NCBI GenBank assembly: GCA_038227045.1
Contig: JBBRQD010000006.1
Span: forward strand, 42,470 to 106,469
Length of the DNA stretch: 64,000 bases
Source of the DNA: JANXLS01 sp038227045
Lineage (GTDB): Bacteria > Planctomycetota > SZUA-567 > H5-PLA8
Direction of reading: 5' to 3'
A model generated the notes under the pieces. That model was not told the DNA's origin. It saw nothing but the letters and a program-made list of their open reading frames with translations, and searched no databases. Made by a program: the position numbers and the translations under genes. This document shows, in pieces, positions 25,043-33,911 of this stretch (positions within the stretch are counted from its first letter, which is position 1; every line of letters starts with the position of its first letter).

Positions 25043-25267
25043 ATGTCCACCGAACCGCCGCCAAAACGCGCCCGCTGTCCGTACTGCGCAAAAGAATTCG
25101 CCTACACCACTGTAGCCAAGCACAAGTCCTTTCCATTCTGCAGCGCGCGCTGCCGCGACATCGATTTGGGAAAATGGTTCATGGGCAGTTACGTCGTGCC
25201 CGGCGCGGAAGGTTCGGCGTACGTTGGAGAAGACGACGAAATGTCCCCCGACCGCGACGCCACGTAA
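25043..25267 (+). CDS. yacG: YacG-type zinc protein (DNA gyrase inhibitor)
   Basis: 74 residues from ATG 25043 (ATG 25025 is an alternative). The zinc site is CPYC followed by FPFCSARCRDIDLGKWF, which is the YacG signature, and the acidic tail (GEDDEMSPD) fits too. E. coli YacG binds GyrB and blocks DNA binding by gyrase. It is a short single gene here; in other bacteria it often neighbours coaE, which is not present. Confidence 0.88.
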   Translation: MSTEPPPKRARCPYCAKEFAYTTVAKHKSFPFCSARCRDIDLGKWFMGSYVVPGAEGSAYVGEDDEMSPDRDAT

Positions 25268-25270
25268 ATT

Positions 25271-25356
25271 GGAAGGATGAAGGGTGAATGATGAAAGATG
25301 AATGCTCTGAATCAGCGAATCCGATTCATCCTTCATCCTTTATCCTTCATCATTCC
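25271..25356. repeat. GAAGGATGAA-type dispersed palindrome, copy 3
   Basis: Arms of about 33 bases, GGAAGGATGAAGGGTGAATG onward and ATTCATCCTTCATCCTTTAT onward, pair at about 28 of 33 positions. It lies between yacG and the lyase gene. Because it has no stop codon in one frame, it adds a false 26-residue extension to the following gene. Confidence 0.75.
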
Positions 25357-25365
25357 CCAGCCCCT

Positions 25366-26244
25366 ATGCCCGAAACAGTCACACTAGTCGAAACCCCGCG
25401 CGATGCCTTTCAAGGGTTGTCGAAGTTCATTCCCACGACCGAAAAGATTCGGTATATCGCGTCGTTGCTCGACGCGGGCTTCACGCATATCGATCTCGGC
25501 AGTTTCGTTTCTCCGAAAGCCGTTCCGCAGATGACGGACAGCGCGGATGTCTTCGCCGCGTTTGCGGCTCGTGCGGGCATTGAGCGCATCGCCATCGTGC
25601 TGAACGAAAAGGGCGCGCAACGCGCTTTCGCGGTGCCTGGTGTTGAGACGCTGGGATTTCCGTTCAGCCTTTCGGATCGTTTTCAAAAACAGAATTCAGG
25701 CAAATTGCAGTTCGAAACATGGCCGGCGATGAACGCCATTTTCCACGACGCCGCGCTGCGGAAGAAGTCATTCATCCTGTATCTGTCCATGGCGTTCGGA
25801 ACGAATTATGACGAGTCGGAAGAAAAAGACTGGAGCGAGGAGAAGTTGTTCGCGTTCATTCAGATGCTGGTCACGCTGGGCGGCGTGACGCACATTTCGC
25901 TGGCGGATACCGTCGGAGTCGCCAAGCCCAAACAAGTTTCGCGCGTGTTCAACTCCGTTCTCAAAGCGTTTCCTGGCGTGCTGTTCAGCGCTCATTTTCA
26001 CGGCAGCCCGAAGTCCTGGATGCGCAGTGTCGACGCCGCGCTCGACGCCGGCTGCCGCCGCTTCGACTGCGCGGCCGGCGGACTAGGCGGATGTCCCTTC
26101 GCGTGCGACGAACTCATCGCCAACATTCCGTCCGAGAAACTCGCGGCGCGGCTCGAAAAGCGCGGAATTTCAACCGGCATCGATCTCGAAAAAATCAACC
26201 ACTGCGCGAAAGCCGCGAAAGAGTTTCAGGCGCGCTACGCGTGA
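25366..26244 (+). CDS. Hydroxymethylglutaryl-CoA lyase-like protein
   Basis: 292 residues from ATG 25366. Family features of HMG-CoA lyase: VTLVETPRDAFQGL at the start (the Arg-Asp pair), HIDLGSFVSPKAVPQM, LADTVGVAKP, FSAHFHG with the metal-binding His-x-His, and GCRRFDCAAGGLGGCPFA with the catalytic Cys in the GGCPFA loop. The enzyme splits HMG-CoA to acetoacetate and acetyl-CoA in leucine breakdown. No other leucine genes lie nearby, so a related aldol lyase is possible. The frame runs upstream into the palindrome, but the chosen ATG matches the family start. Confidence 0.88.
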   Translation: MPETVTLVETPRDAFQGLSKFIPTTEKIRYIASLLDAGFTHIDLGSFVSPKAVPQMTDSADVFAAFAARAGIERIAIVLNEKGAQRAFAVPGVETLGFPFSLSDRFQKQNSGKLQFETWPAMNAIFHDAALRKKSFILYLSMAFGTNYDESEEKDWSEEKLFAFIQMLVTLGGVTHISLADTVGVAKPKQVSRVFNSVLKAFPGVLFSAHFHGSPKSWMRSVDAALDAGCRRFDCAAGGLGGCPFACDELIANIPSEKLAARLEKRGISTGIDLEKINHCAKAAKEFQARYA

Positions 26245-26248
26245 ATAA

Positions 26249-26710
26249 TCACGGCAGAAACCGACTGCGCTCCGCCGGAGTCGGAATACGGCAGGTGTCT
26301 TTTTTTCCGAATATCTTGTACCGGTTGTGTGCGATAAGACGGTAGGCCGGGTTGCGGATGAAACGTGGGACGAAGCGTCCGAGACTAAGGAACCACCAGA
26401 TTCCGCCCAGGCGGCGATAGACTTCCAGCGACGCGTCGGATTGATCGTGGGTGCCGTTTTCGTCGAGATAAATCATCGACCAGTCGCGCGGGTCGGGCGG
26501 AAGAGGCGGCAGCAGTTCTCGCGCCGTGCTGCCCTGCAGCGGCGCGTACAGGAACTTCTCCTGGCGATCGATGCGCAGCGCCAGATTCACAAACGCGTTG
26601 CACATGCCGCACACGCCATCGAAGAAAATAATCGGCTTCTCGATCTTGCCTTTGCCGATGGCGGCGTCTTTGACTTCGGTCGCTTGAGTTGCTTCAGTCG
26701 CTTCGGACAT
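26249..26710 (-). CDS. DCC-type thiol-disulfide oxidoreductase-like protein (DUF393)
   Basis: 153 residues with the motif IIFFDGVCGMCNAFVN, giving the D-x3-C-x2-C pattern that names the DCC family, followed by a hydrophobic helix and PLQGSTARELL. The family end is present (LIAHNRYKIFGKKDTCRIPTPAE). About 24 extra N-terminal residues are low-complexity (EATEATQATEVKDA). The family has a thioredoxin-like fold; substrates are unknown. Convergent with the lyase gene, with four bases between stops. Confidence 0.88.
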   Translation of the reverse strand: MSEATEATQATEVKDAAIGKGKIEKPIIFFDGVCGMCNAFVNLALRIDRQEKFLYAPLQGSTARELLPPLPPDPRDWSMIYLDENGTHDQSDASLEVYRRLGGIWWFLSLGRFVPRFIRNPAYRLIAHNRYKIFGKKDTCRIPTPAERSRFLP

Positions 26711-26769
26711 ACGCTTCTCCTGAATATAGGCAACGACGCCTCTTCAGTATGAGATGCCTTTGCGTCAGG

Positions 26770-27453
26770 TCAATCGCCTAAACGGTCAATCGCCTCGCAA
26801 AGCGGGCAACCCTTCACGCCGTGAGCGGGTTCGGCTCGATGCTGTTCCAAAACGCGCCGGGAAATTTCGGCCAATTGTCGGCGGACTTCGCGCCGCGTTC
26901 CCTTGACGCGCGCGATTTTCATCCGGTCATACGCGGTAGTCTGGTGGCGCATCCACGCGATGATCGCGGCCTCGGCGCGCTCATCGACCGGGATGCGCTG
27001 GGTCCGCGCAACGGTGCCGCTGCCCACGGGTGTCGCGTGCGCCGTGACGCGTTCGGCTACCTTCAACGCCAGTCCGGAATACGCGGGCGCAAAGTTCAGA
27101 AACTCCAACACCGCCAAGGCAAACTCACCGACGTAGTGTTCCTGCTTCTGCTCGCGCCGGCGCACATCGGCCTCGCGGCGCTTCGCGTACTGAGGCGTTG
27201 CGCGTTCCAATTCAAGCGCGGAACGAGCCGCCGCGATGTTCTCCGCCGGTGCCCAAAGTCCGTGCGAAAATGTCTTGTTGCGACGCTTCTCGATGACCTG
27301 CCACGACGGTCCCGCCGCCTTGACCCGCCGCGTCAGCCCCGCATCGCCGGGAGGCAAACATTCCCAGCCCGGAGGCGGCGAAACGATTTTTCCTTGAGCC
27401 GTTCGAAAACAACGGGAATTTTCAGTGGGCGATAAAACGAGACATTCGTGCAA
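26770..27453 (-). CDS. DUF2293-type protein
   Basis: 227 residues from a TTG (27453); no ATG lies near the start. Features that match my memory of DUF2293: opening LVLSPTENSRCFRTAQGKIV, basic helix KRREADVRRREQKQEHYVGEF, and the block RIPVDERAEAAIIAWMRHQTTAYD with RVKGTRREVRRQLAEISR. A C-terminal CPLC pair may bind metal. Function unknown. Confidence 0.7.
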   Translation of the reverse strand: MHECLVLSPTENSRCFRTAQGKIVSPPPGWECLPPGDAGLTRRVKAAGPSWQVIEKRRNKTFSHGLWAPAENIAAARSALELERATPQYAKRREADVRRREQKQEHYVGEFALAVLEFLNFAPAYSGLALKVAERVTAHATPVGSGTVARTQRIPVDERAEAAIIAWMRHQTTAYDRMKIARVKGTRREVRRQLAEISRRVLEQHRAEPAHGVKGCPLCEAIDRLGD

Positions 27454-27483
27454 AGATATTGTTTCCCAAATACCATCCCCGAT

Positions 27484-27515
27484 AATCCGCGTTATTCTGC
27501 GTCCATCTGCGATTA
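27484..27515. repeat. Fragment of the GCGGATGAACACAG-type repeat
   Basis: AATCCGCGTTATTCTGCGTC then CATCTGCG is close to one arm of the element at 30358-30446. It sits in the gap before the DUF2293 gene, on the far side of the glycoside-hydrolase-like gene from that full copy. Confidence 0.45.
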
Positions 27516-27550
27516 AGTTGGCTGCTGAATCAAGAGCAAGGCACCGAATG

Positions 27551-30322
27551 TCATTTTAACAACCCGCGAATTCGTTCCGCGCAGCCACCGCGAAACGCAT
27601 CGTCGCTGATGAAATCCTTGGGCGCGCTGTTCTGCCCCGGCGCGATCTTGCGCGCCAGTTCGTCGAGCCACTCCTGCGCCGCCTTGCCCTCGGGCGTGTC
27701 CTTCTTTTTCTCGGCCAGATTCCAGAGCGTTGTGGCGAAGCGGAAATCGTCCGCGCCTTCGCGGCAGCGGACCAGCGTCAGCGTGGGAATGACTTCCTTG
27801 CGGCCCCAGTTGATCATCGCCGTGTCCGGTTCGCGCCCATCGAGATCGAAGAACTGCCAGCCGTGCAGCGCCAGCAGGTGCCACTGCATCCGGCCGCGCG
27901 CGCCCTTGCGGAATTCGGCCCATTGGAACGCGCCGAAGCTGTAGCGCGATGTGCCTTGATTGTAGATGTAGATGCGCTTGCCGAGTTCCTTCGCTTTGTC
28001 GAAATCGGTTTGCGAATGCGAGTTCAGCGAGGAAAAGTTCAACGTCTTGAAAATGTTCTGCATTTCCGTTTCGAACGGGTCCGAATGCGTCCAGTTGACG
28101 GAATACGATCCGCCGATGTCGACGAACGGCACGTGCTCGCGATACAGGTGCATCAGCTCCAATTGCGCGCGGCACGTCTCGGCCACGCGCGGCTCGTCGG
28201 TCATTTCATAGGCGATCGGAAGCCACTTTGCGGCTTTGGCGTGTTCGTCGACCGCAGTCCAGACGATCTTCAGCAACTCGCCCATCGTCTTGCCGGTCTT
28301 CTTTTCCCACGCATGGCCGGTTTCGCCGATGATGTATCCATCGTGCAGATTTTGAACCATGCCCGGTCCGCCATACGAACAGACTTCCTTCGAAAATCCG
28401 GCGTCGCGCGCGGCCAGCATGAATTCGTCGCACGCGGCAAAATCGAGCTTCGGTTTTCCAGCCGCATCCAGGCCTGAAAATTGAATGCCCGGCCCGCCGG
28501 AAAAAGAGTTCATGCCGTTTTCTTTGAGAATGGTGAAGAGGTCGCGCAGCGCTTTCTTTCTGCCTGCAATGCCTTCCGGAACGTGGATGCCGAAAGGGCC
28601 CATCGCGAAATCCGGTTCGTCGAGCGCAACGGGAACGACATCGAGCGAGACAGGCACTTCCAGCGCAAGATCCTCGGCGCTCAATTTCAGCGAGCCGGAA
28701 TACAATCCGCCGGCCGCGTCGGCCGGCACTTTGATCGTGATCCAGAATTGGCGCGTGAGATATTTTTCGAGTTTTAAATCGCCATCGATGACGCGGACAG
28801 TCTCCGGCGCAATCGTGTAGGCGATGTTGTTGTAGGTGCGGTGAGTTCCGTGGCGGATCACGCGGCATTCGACGCCGCTTGCCGGAATCGTGCCGGCTGG
28901 ACCTTTCAATTCGGACGGGACAATCGCGACGGGTCCGCCGAAATCTTTTTCGGCGCGCACCGCGAAACTTAGCGAAACGCGTTCGCCGCGCGCGGCGAGA
29001 GTCTTCGGCGTGTCGCGATTTGCCGGAAGATCGAAGAACGAAAAATCCGTTTCAAGCGGCACATATCCCCAGGTGAATCCGGCGGGCGCCGGCGCCGGCG
29101 CAACCGCGGCGGGCTTCGGCCCCATGAAAATCGCGCGCGACTCGAACTCCGCGCGATTGCGCGTTTCCACTTCGGCGGCGTACTTCGCGCCGTCATCTTT
29201 CTTCGAATCGGGATAAATAATCAGCGCCGCGACCTTGCTGCCCAGCGCGCCGTCCGATTCGAAATGCAGGCGCAGCGGCCCGCCTTTCACGGTCGCATCG
29301 AAGCGTTTGGGCGTGAAGAGATCTTTGACGTAGAGATCCCATACGCTCTGGCCGGGCTTCGGTTCGATATTTTCGAAGCGATACAGATAATCAGTCGGCC
29401 CTTCGTCTCCGCGATCCTCGCTCCAAAGCGTCGCGCCATTCGACGTGACTTTGCGCGACCGATGACGCGCTTCTTCGCCGCCCCAATAGCCGCAATCGTC
29501 GTAAACCAGCCACACGTGATAGAGGCCTTCGGGAACGTCGGCCTGAAACTCGTTGCCCTCCATCACCACATAGTCCTGATACAACCGTGTCGGAAATGTG
29601 TCGTCGCGCGCGGAGTTTGGACCGCCCGCGGGGAAGCGCAACCCAAAAGTGCGGCCGTTCTTTCCATAAACGGTGTTCCATGAAACCGGCGTGAATCCGG
29701 GAAAGACCACCTGGCTTTCGGGACCTAAGTCAAAGGCCAGCACGCCTTCCGGGCGCGATTCCTTGGTCAGCCGCATGTGGTCGAGGTACAGCGTTCCGTT
29801 CGCCGATTTGCATTGAAAACCGATGTCCAGGCGAATAATCGCTTTGGGATCGATATTGGATTTGAGATCATTGTTGCGGCTGCCCGCTTCGCCGCGGAAG
29901 AGCCCTTCGACGGGAATCGAGAGCGTATTCGCGCCGGGACGAAGATTGAAACTTCCGTTGTAACGGTTCCAGTACGTGCTCTTGGTTTTCCACGCTTCAT
30001 CGCCAATCAGCACCGAAACGGCAACCGGTTCCTCGGCCGCAACGAAGATATCGACATCGAGCGAATCGTAGCCGGACCAATCCTGCTTGCGAAAATTGTT
30101 CATGTACTCGTTGGCGGAGATCGCCAGCGCCGATTTGCCGTGCGTGACGTGTTCTTCGACGAGGCGCTGAGACTTCGTCTTAAACTCCCAATTCCTGAAA
30201 TCGTCCGCCGATTCGAAGTCGGCGATTACGCGCGATTCAGTCGCACGCGAGGCCGCAATCGCGGCAACAAGCGAGACGGCAAAAACCATTTTGACGGAAG
30301 AACTTGGGGCAGGAAATGACAT
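27551..30322 (-). CDS. Large secreted glycoside-hydrolase-like protein (DUF4091-type end)
   Basis: 923 residues from ATG 30322, chosen for GGGGG upstream and a signal peptide (MSFPAPSSSVKMVFAVSLVA). First come a carbohydrate-binding-like beta region (VIADFESADDFRNWEF, then SGYDSLDVDIFVAAEEPVAV), a middle region with YHVWLVYDDCGYWGGE, and a segment of beta-sandwich type (LYSGSLKLSAEDLALEVPVS). The C-terminal part (about 600-900) resembles the DUF4091 glycoside-hydrolase domain: NGMNSFSGGPGIQF, AYEMTDEPRV, IYIYNQGTSRYSFG, MQWHLLALHGWQFFDLDGRE. Likely acts on a polysaccharide outside the cell. Substrate cannot be named. The ORF continues 38 codons upstream through a repeat; that part is not coding. 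Confidence 0.72.
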   Translation of the reverse strand: MSFPAPSSSVKMVFAVSLVAAIAASRATESRVIADFESADDFRNWEFKTKSQRLVEEHVTHGKSALAISANEYMNNFRKQDWSGYDSLDVDIFVAAEEPVAVSVLIGDEAWKTKSTYWNRYNGSFNLRPGANTLSIPVEGLFRGEAGSRNNDLKSNIDPKAIIRLDIGFQCKSANGTLYLDHMRLTKESRPEGVLAFDLGPESQVVFPGFTPVSWNTVYGKNGRTFGLRFPAGGPNSARDDTFPTRLYQDYVVMEGNEFQADVPEGLYHVWLVYDDCGYWGGEEARHRSRKVTSNGATLWSEDRGDEGPTDYLYRFENIEPKPGQSVWDLYVKDLFTPKRFDATVKGGPLRLHFESDGALGSKVAALIIYPDSKKDDGAKYAAEVETRNRAEFESRAIFMGPKPAAVAPAPAPAGFTWGYVPLETDFSFFDLPANRDTPKTLAARGERVSLSFAVRAEKDFGGPVAIVPSELKGPAGTIPASGVECRVIRHGTHRTYNNIAYTIAPETVRVIDGDLKLEKYLTRQFWITIKVPADAAGGLYSGSLKLSAEDLALEVPVSLDVVPVALDEPDFAMGPFGIHVPEGIAGRKKALRDLFTILKENGMNSFSGGPGIQFSGLDAAGKPKLDFAACDEFMLAARDAGFSKEVCSYGGPGMVQNLHDGYIIGETGHAWEKKTGKTMGELLKIVWTAVDEHAKAAKWLPIAYEMTDEPRVAETCRAQLELMHLYREHVPFVDIGGSYSVNWTHSDPFETEMQNIFKTLNFSSLNSHSQTDFDKAKELGKRIYIYNQGTSRYSFGAFQWAEFRKGARGRMQWHLLALHGWQFFDLDGREPDTAMINWGRKEVIPTLTLVRCREGADDFRFATTLWNLAEKKKDTPEGKAAQEWLDELARKIAPGQNSAPKDFISDDAFRGGCAERIRGLLK

Positions 30323-30357
30323 GCGAAGTCCCCCTGTGTTGTTCAATTGTCTAATTA

Positions 30358-30446
30358 AACGCGGATGAACACAGATTAACGCGGATGAATTTGCATTCAT
30401 TTCCATCTGCGTCAATCTGTGTTCATCCGCGTCCATCTGCGTTAGA
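30358..30446. repeat. GCGGATGAACACAG-type palindrome
   Basis: CGCGGATGAACACAGATTAA on the left pairs with TCAATCTGTGTTCATCCGCG on the right, with further GCGGATGAA and TTCCATCTGCG units inside: about 30-base arms with few mismatches. It lies between korB and the start of the glycoside-hydrolase-like gene, both on the minus strand. Confidence 0.75.
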
Positions 30447-30468
30447 ATTAAGCCGCTGTATCCACCGG

Positions 30469-31521
30469 CTATTTCAGCGAATTCATGATTTCGTCCAGCG
30501 CCGCTTTGTTCGGGCGGACGCGGTCTTGAGCCAGTGTGTTCAGCGGCTCATCCACCAGGTTGCATGTGTCCGCAAACGCGCGCCGCGAGCGGTCGAGATA
30601 CAGCAGACCGGTCAGGAACAATTGTTCGTGGCGCGCGCGTTCGATCGTGGCCATGGCGTGCGCTCGATCCGTCGGATCGTAATCTTCGGCGAGCTTTTTC
30701 AAGCGGATCACCGAACCGTCGTGCAGTTCGATTGTCCGCGTTTCGCCGGGCGCGACGTCGACGGGTGTCGTCGGTTCGACGTGCTCGATGAAGTCGATGT
30801 CGTGCAGCGCCATTTCGTGGTCCTTGGCGTATTTGTAGCTCTTCGTCGAGCCTTCGTGATTGTTGAACGTCACACAGGGCGAGACGATGTCCAGCACCGC
30901 GGTGCCAGGGTGGTGGATCGCAATCTTCAGCAGCGCGAGGAGCTGCTTCAAGTCCGCCGAGAACGAACGTGCCACGAACGTGCAGCCCAATTCGATCGCC
31001 AAGCCGCAGCAATCGATCGGAATCATTTCGTTGACATCGCCCTTCTTCGATCCCGAACCCGTGTCGGCTGTCGCGGAAAACTGGCCCTTCGTCAAGCCGT
31101 ACACGCCGTTGTTCTCGATGATGTAAACCATGCCGAGGTTGCGGCGGACGAGGTGGACGTACTGGCCCATGCCAATCGATGCGGTATCGCCATCGCCGCT
31201 GATGCCGATCACGTTCAGGTGCTTGTTGGCCAGCTTCGCGCCGGTCGCTACGGACGGCATGCGCCCGTGCACCGCGTTGAAGCCGTGCGCTTTATTCAAG
31301 AAGTACGCCGGCGTCTTGGACGAGCAGCCAATGCCCGAAAGCTTCGCTACCGTATGCGGCGGCACTCCGAGTTCATAGTACGCTTTAACAATCTGAGCGG
31401 TAATCGAATCGTGTCCGCAGCCCGAACAGAGCGTTGATTCGGCACCCTTATAAGGTTCAATGGTCAAGCCAATCCGGTTGGTCTTGGGTGCGGCTGCGGG
31501 AGCGGTCAATACTTCTGCCAT
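30469..31521 (-). CDS. korB: 2-oxoacid:ferredoxin oxidoreductase, beta subunit
   Basis: 350 residues. Thiamine-pyrophosphate and cluster features: LCSGCGHDSI near residue 32, GIGCSSKTPAYF, the TPP motif ISGDGDTASIG with a downstream Asn-rich YIIENNGVYGLTKGQFSAT, and a later DIVSPCVTFNNHEG. These fit the beta subunit of 2-oxoglutarate (or related 2-oxoacid) ferredoxin oxidoreductase. It pairs with the alpha/gamma gene just upstream (90-base gap). The enzyme turns 2-oxoacids to acyl-CoA with reduced ferredoxin, or runs in reverse. GGAGA precedes the ATG. Confidence 0.92.
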   Translation of the reverse strand: MAEVLTAPAAAPKTNRIGLTIEPYKGAESTLCSGCGHDSITAQIVKAYYELGVPPHTVAKLSGIGCSSKTPAYFLNKAHGFNAVHGRMPSVATGAKLANKHLNVIGISGDGDTASIGMGQYVHLVRRNLGMVYIIENNGVYGLTKGQFSATADTGSGSKKGDVNEMIPIDCCGLAIELGCTFVARSFSADLKQLLALLKIAIHHPGTAVLDIVSPCVTFNNHEGSTKSYKYAKDHEMALHDIDFIEHVEPTTPVDVAPGETRTIELHDGSVIRLKKLAEDYDPTDRAHAMATIERARHEQLFLTGLLYLDRSRRAFADTCNLVDEPLNTLAQDRVRPNKAALDEIMNSLK

Positions 31522-31611
31522 TTCTGATTCTCCTTGAGGACATCATGTCCATTTGCGTTATCAGATTAAAAATACCTATCGAATCACTTCGCCTCGCCGA
31601 TCCACGGTCCG

Positions 31612-33423
31612 CTACCCTTCCTGTCGCATAATTTCGTCGCTCAGCGACCGCGCATCAACCGGCAGGCCGTTGTAATGCAAAACGCTGCGCAGCTTGACGA
31701 CCTCCGCGGGATTGATGTCGAGCTTCAAGAGCTGCAGCATCTGCGCGTCGCGATTCTGTTCGATGATGTAGACGCGCTTCTTGCGGGCGATAAATTCGTG
31801 GACTTGTTTCGCGAACGGAAAAGCGCGGATGCGCAGGTATTCGGTTTTGATGCCCTTCGCCGTCAGTATATCCGTCGTTTCCTTCATCGGGGATTCGGTC
31901 GAACCGTACGCGATCAGGCCGATTTCCGCAGATTTGTCGCCGCTCAAAATGGGCGCGGGAACGTGCGCTCGGGCGGTGTCGAATTTCTTTACCAGGCGGT
32001 CCAAGCCGTGCACCCAGTCGTCAGGTTTTTCGCTGTACAAGGCCTTTTCGTTGTGGCCCGTGCCGCGCGTAAAATAGGAAGCCATTGGATGATCGGTGCC
32101 GGGAAGCGTGCGGTACGGAATGCCGTCACCGTCCACGTCGCGATAGCGTTCGAACGTCTTGCCCGCGGCTCTCAATTCTTCGAGCTTCGCCGCGTCCAGC
32201 ACCTTGCCGCGCGCGATCGGTTTATCGGGATAAGGGAACGGATCGGCCATCCAGTTGTTCATTCCCAGATCGAGATCGAGCAGACAGAAGATCGGCGTTT
32301 GGAACTGTTCCGCGAGATTGAACGATTCGATCGCGAACTCGTAGCACTCCTGCACCGTGCCAGGATAGAGGCAAATATGCTTGGTGTCGCCGTGGCTCAG
32401 CGTCGCCGCGAAACTGACGTCGCCTTGCATCGTGCGCGTCGGCAAACCCGTCGACGGGCCGGCGCGCTGCACGTCGAAAAACACACCCGGAATTTCAGCG
32501 TAATAGCCCAATCCGACGAACTCCGCCATCAGGCTCATTCCCGGCCCGGACGTGGAGGTCATCGCGCGAGCGCCCGCCCAACCGGCGCCCAGCACCATGC
32601 CCGCGCTGGCCAGTTCGTCTTCCGCCTGCACCACGCCATACGTCGCTTTGCCATCCGCCTCGTGGCGGTATTTTCGCGCGTAGGCGATGAAATATTCGCA
32701 GAGACTCGACGACGGCGTGATCGGGTACCACGCGCAGACGGTGCAACCGGCCATGACCGCGCCGATCGCGGCGGCGGCATTGCCTTCGATAATGATCTTG
32801 CCCTGCGTCTTGTCCATCCGCTCGACGGTGTAGCGCGTGAGCTTCGGCAGATTATTTTTTGCGTAATCGGCGCCCGCCTTAATCGCCAGAAGATTGACGT
32901 TGACCGCTTTGGCCTTACCCTTGAACTGCTTGGCAATGGCCGATTCGACTTCGGCCGTTTCGATCTGCAGCAGTTCCGCAACTACTCCGACGTAGCACAT
33001 ATTGGCCAGCAACTTGCGAATGCGAGCTTCGGTGTCGGGAATGTTGGCGAGCTTGGCGAAGGGGCATTCAAAGAACTGCAAGTCTTCGCGCACCTTGTTA
33101 AGGCGCAGAGGGGCGTCGTAAACACAAATTGAGCCAGGCGCGAGTCCCTTCACGTCTTCCACGGCAGTCTCGGGATTCATGCAGATCAGAATGTCGATAT
33201 CTTTGCGCCGCGCGACATAGCCGTCCTTATTGACGCGGATCGTAAACCAGGTGGGAAGACCCTGGATATTCGATGGGAAAAGATTCTTGCCGCTGACCGG
33301 AATTCCCATTTGGAAGATGGATCGCATCAGCACGTTGTTGGAGGATTGACTGCCCGACCCATTGGCCGTGGCGACCTGAATTGAAAAATCATTGACGATC
33401 CGCTGCCCGAGACCACTATTCAT
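31612..33423 (-). CDS. korA: 2-oxoacid:ferredoxin oxidoreductase, fused gamma-alpha subunit
   Basis: 603 residues, the size of the fused form. Residues 1-190 are the gamma domain (QVATANGSGSQSSNNVLMRS, FPSNIQGLPTWFTIRVNKDG); the remainder is the pyrimidine-binding alpha part with GNAAAAIGAVMAGCTVCAWYPITPSSSL, EDELASAGMVLGAGWAGARAMTSTSGPG and later VYIIEQNRDAQM. Start ATG 33423 has AGGGAG seven bases upstream. With korB it makes the complete core enzyme; no separate delta ferredoxin is here, although a di-cluster ferredoxin is encoded at 19.6 kb. Confidence 0.93.
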   Translation of the reverse strand: MNSGLGQRIVNDFSIQVATANGSGSQSSNNVLMRSIFQMGIPVSGKNLFPSNIQGLPTWFTIRVNKDGYVARRKDIDILICMNPETAVEDVKGLAPGSICVYDAPLRLNKVREDLQFFECPFAKLANIPDTEARIRKLLANMCYVGVVAELLQIETAEVESAIAKQFKGKAKAVNVNLLAIKAGADYAKNNLPKLTRYTVERMDKTQGKIIIEGNAAAAIGAVMAGCTVCAWYPITPSSSLCEYFIAYARKYRHEADGKATYGVVQAEDELASAGMVLGAGWAGARAMTSTSGPGMSLMAEFVGLGYYAEIPGVFFDVQRAGPSTGLPTRTMQGDVSFAATLSHGDTKHICLYPGTVQECYEFAIESFNLAEQFQTPIFCLLDLDLGMNNWMADPFPYPDKPIARGKVLDAAKLEELRAAGKTFERYRDVDGDGIPYRTLPGTDHPMASYFTRGTGHNEKALYSEKPDDWVHGLDRLVKKFDTARAHVPAPILSGDKSAEIGLIAYGSTESPMKETTDILTAKGIKTEYLRIRAFPFAKQVHEFIARKKRVYIIEQNRDAQMLQLLKLDINPAEVVKLRSVLHYNGLPVDARSLSDEIMRQEG

Positions 33424-33662
33424 TGCTCGTGCTCCCTTTCAATATCTCGCTGGGGCGTCAAAAAGACGCCATTAATCAAATGTTAACGTGCGACGATAGA
33501 CTGTCCATCGCACAATCCTATCATCGTCTGTATAAACCAGAGTGTTTAAGAAATAGAATGCGCTCGTTCAAAAATCGACAATATGTAGAGACTGGGGGAG
33601 ATAGAAAACAAAGCGATCTCCGGGAGGCACCGCGACGACGGCGGACTTGGACAAGATTCGTT

Positions 33663-33911
33663 CTAATCGTGCCCCGGCAATTCGTCTCCGGGAAGCGGAA
33701 CCGCGGCGGGCACCGCTTTCAGATAGCTTTCGAAATCCGCTCGCTGGCCTTGGGCTGCTTCCTGTTTCAGATAGTCCACCGTCATCCATGCAGCCAGCTT
33801 TTCCGCTGCGGCGGATGCCACGAATTGGTCGACCGAAACGCCGTCCTGACGTGCTGCGGCTTCGATGCGCTCCACTAAAGAATCCGGCAAACGGACGATC
33901 ATCGCGCTCAT
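33663..33911 (-). CDS. Putative antitoxin (CopG/RHH-like), partner of PIN toxin
   Basis: 82 residues. The start reads MIVRLPDSLVERIEAAARQD then GVSVDQFVASAAAEKLAAW, the strand-helix-helix form of ribbon-helix-helix antitoxins. Its ATG overlaps the stop codon of the PIN toxin (ATGA), so the toxin is read first, the reverse of the most usual order. Likely binds and neutralises the toxin and represses the pair. Confidence 0.72.
   Translation of the reverse strand: MSAMIVRLPDSLVERIEAAARQDGVSVDQFVASAAAEKLAAWMTVDYLKQEAAQGQRADFESYLKAVPAAVPLPGDELPGHD

Noticed and set aside
31675..33132. 485-codon open frame antisense to korA
   Set aside because: It is the complement of a well-supported gene, is rich in Arg and His as shadow frames are, and has no ribosome site or family pattern.
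33453..33469. GGCGTC-AAAAA-GACGCC hairpin as a terminator for the antitoxin gene
   Set aside because: No T-run follows on the minus strand, and the site is about 195 bases past the stop; left uncalled.
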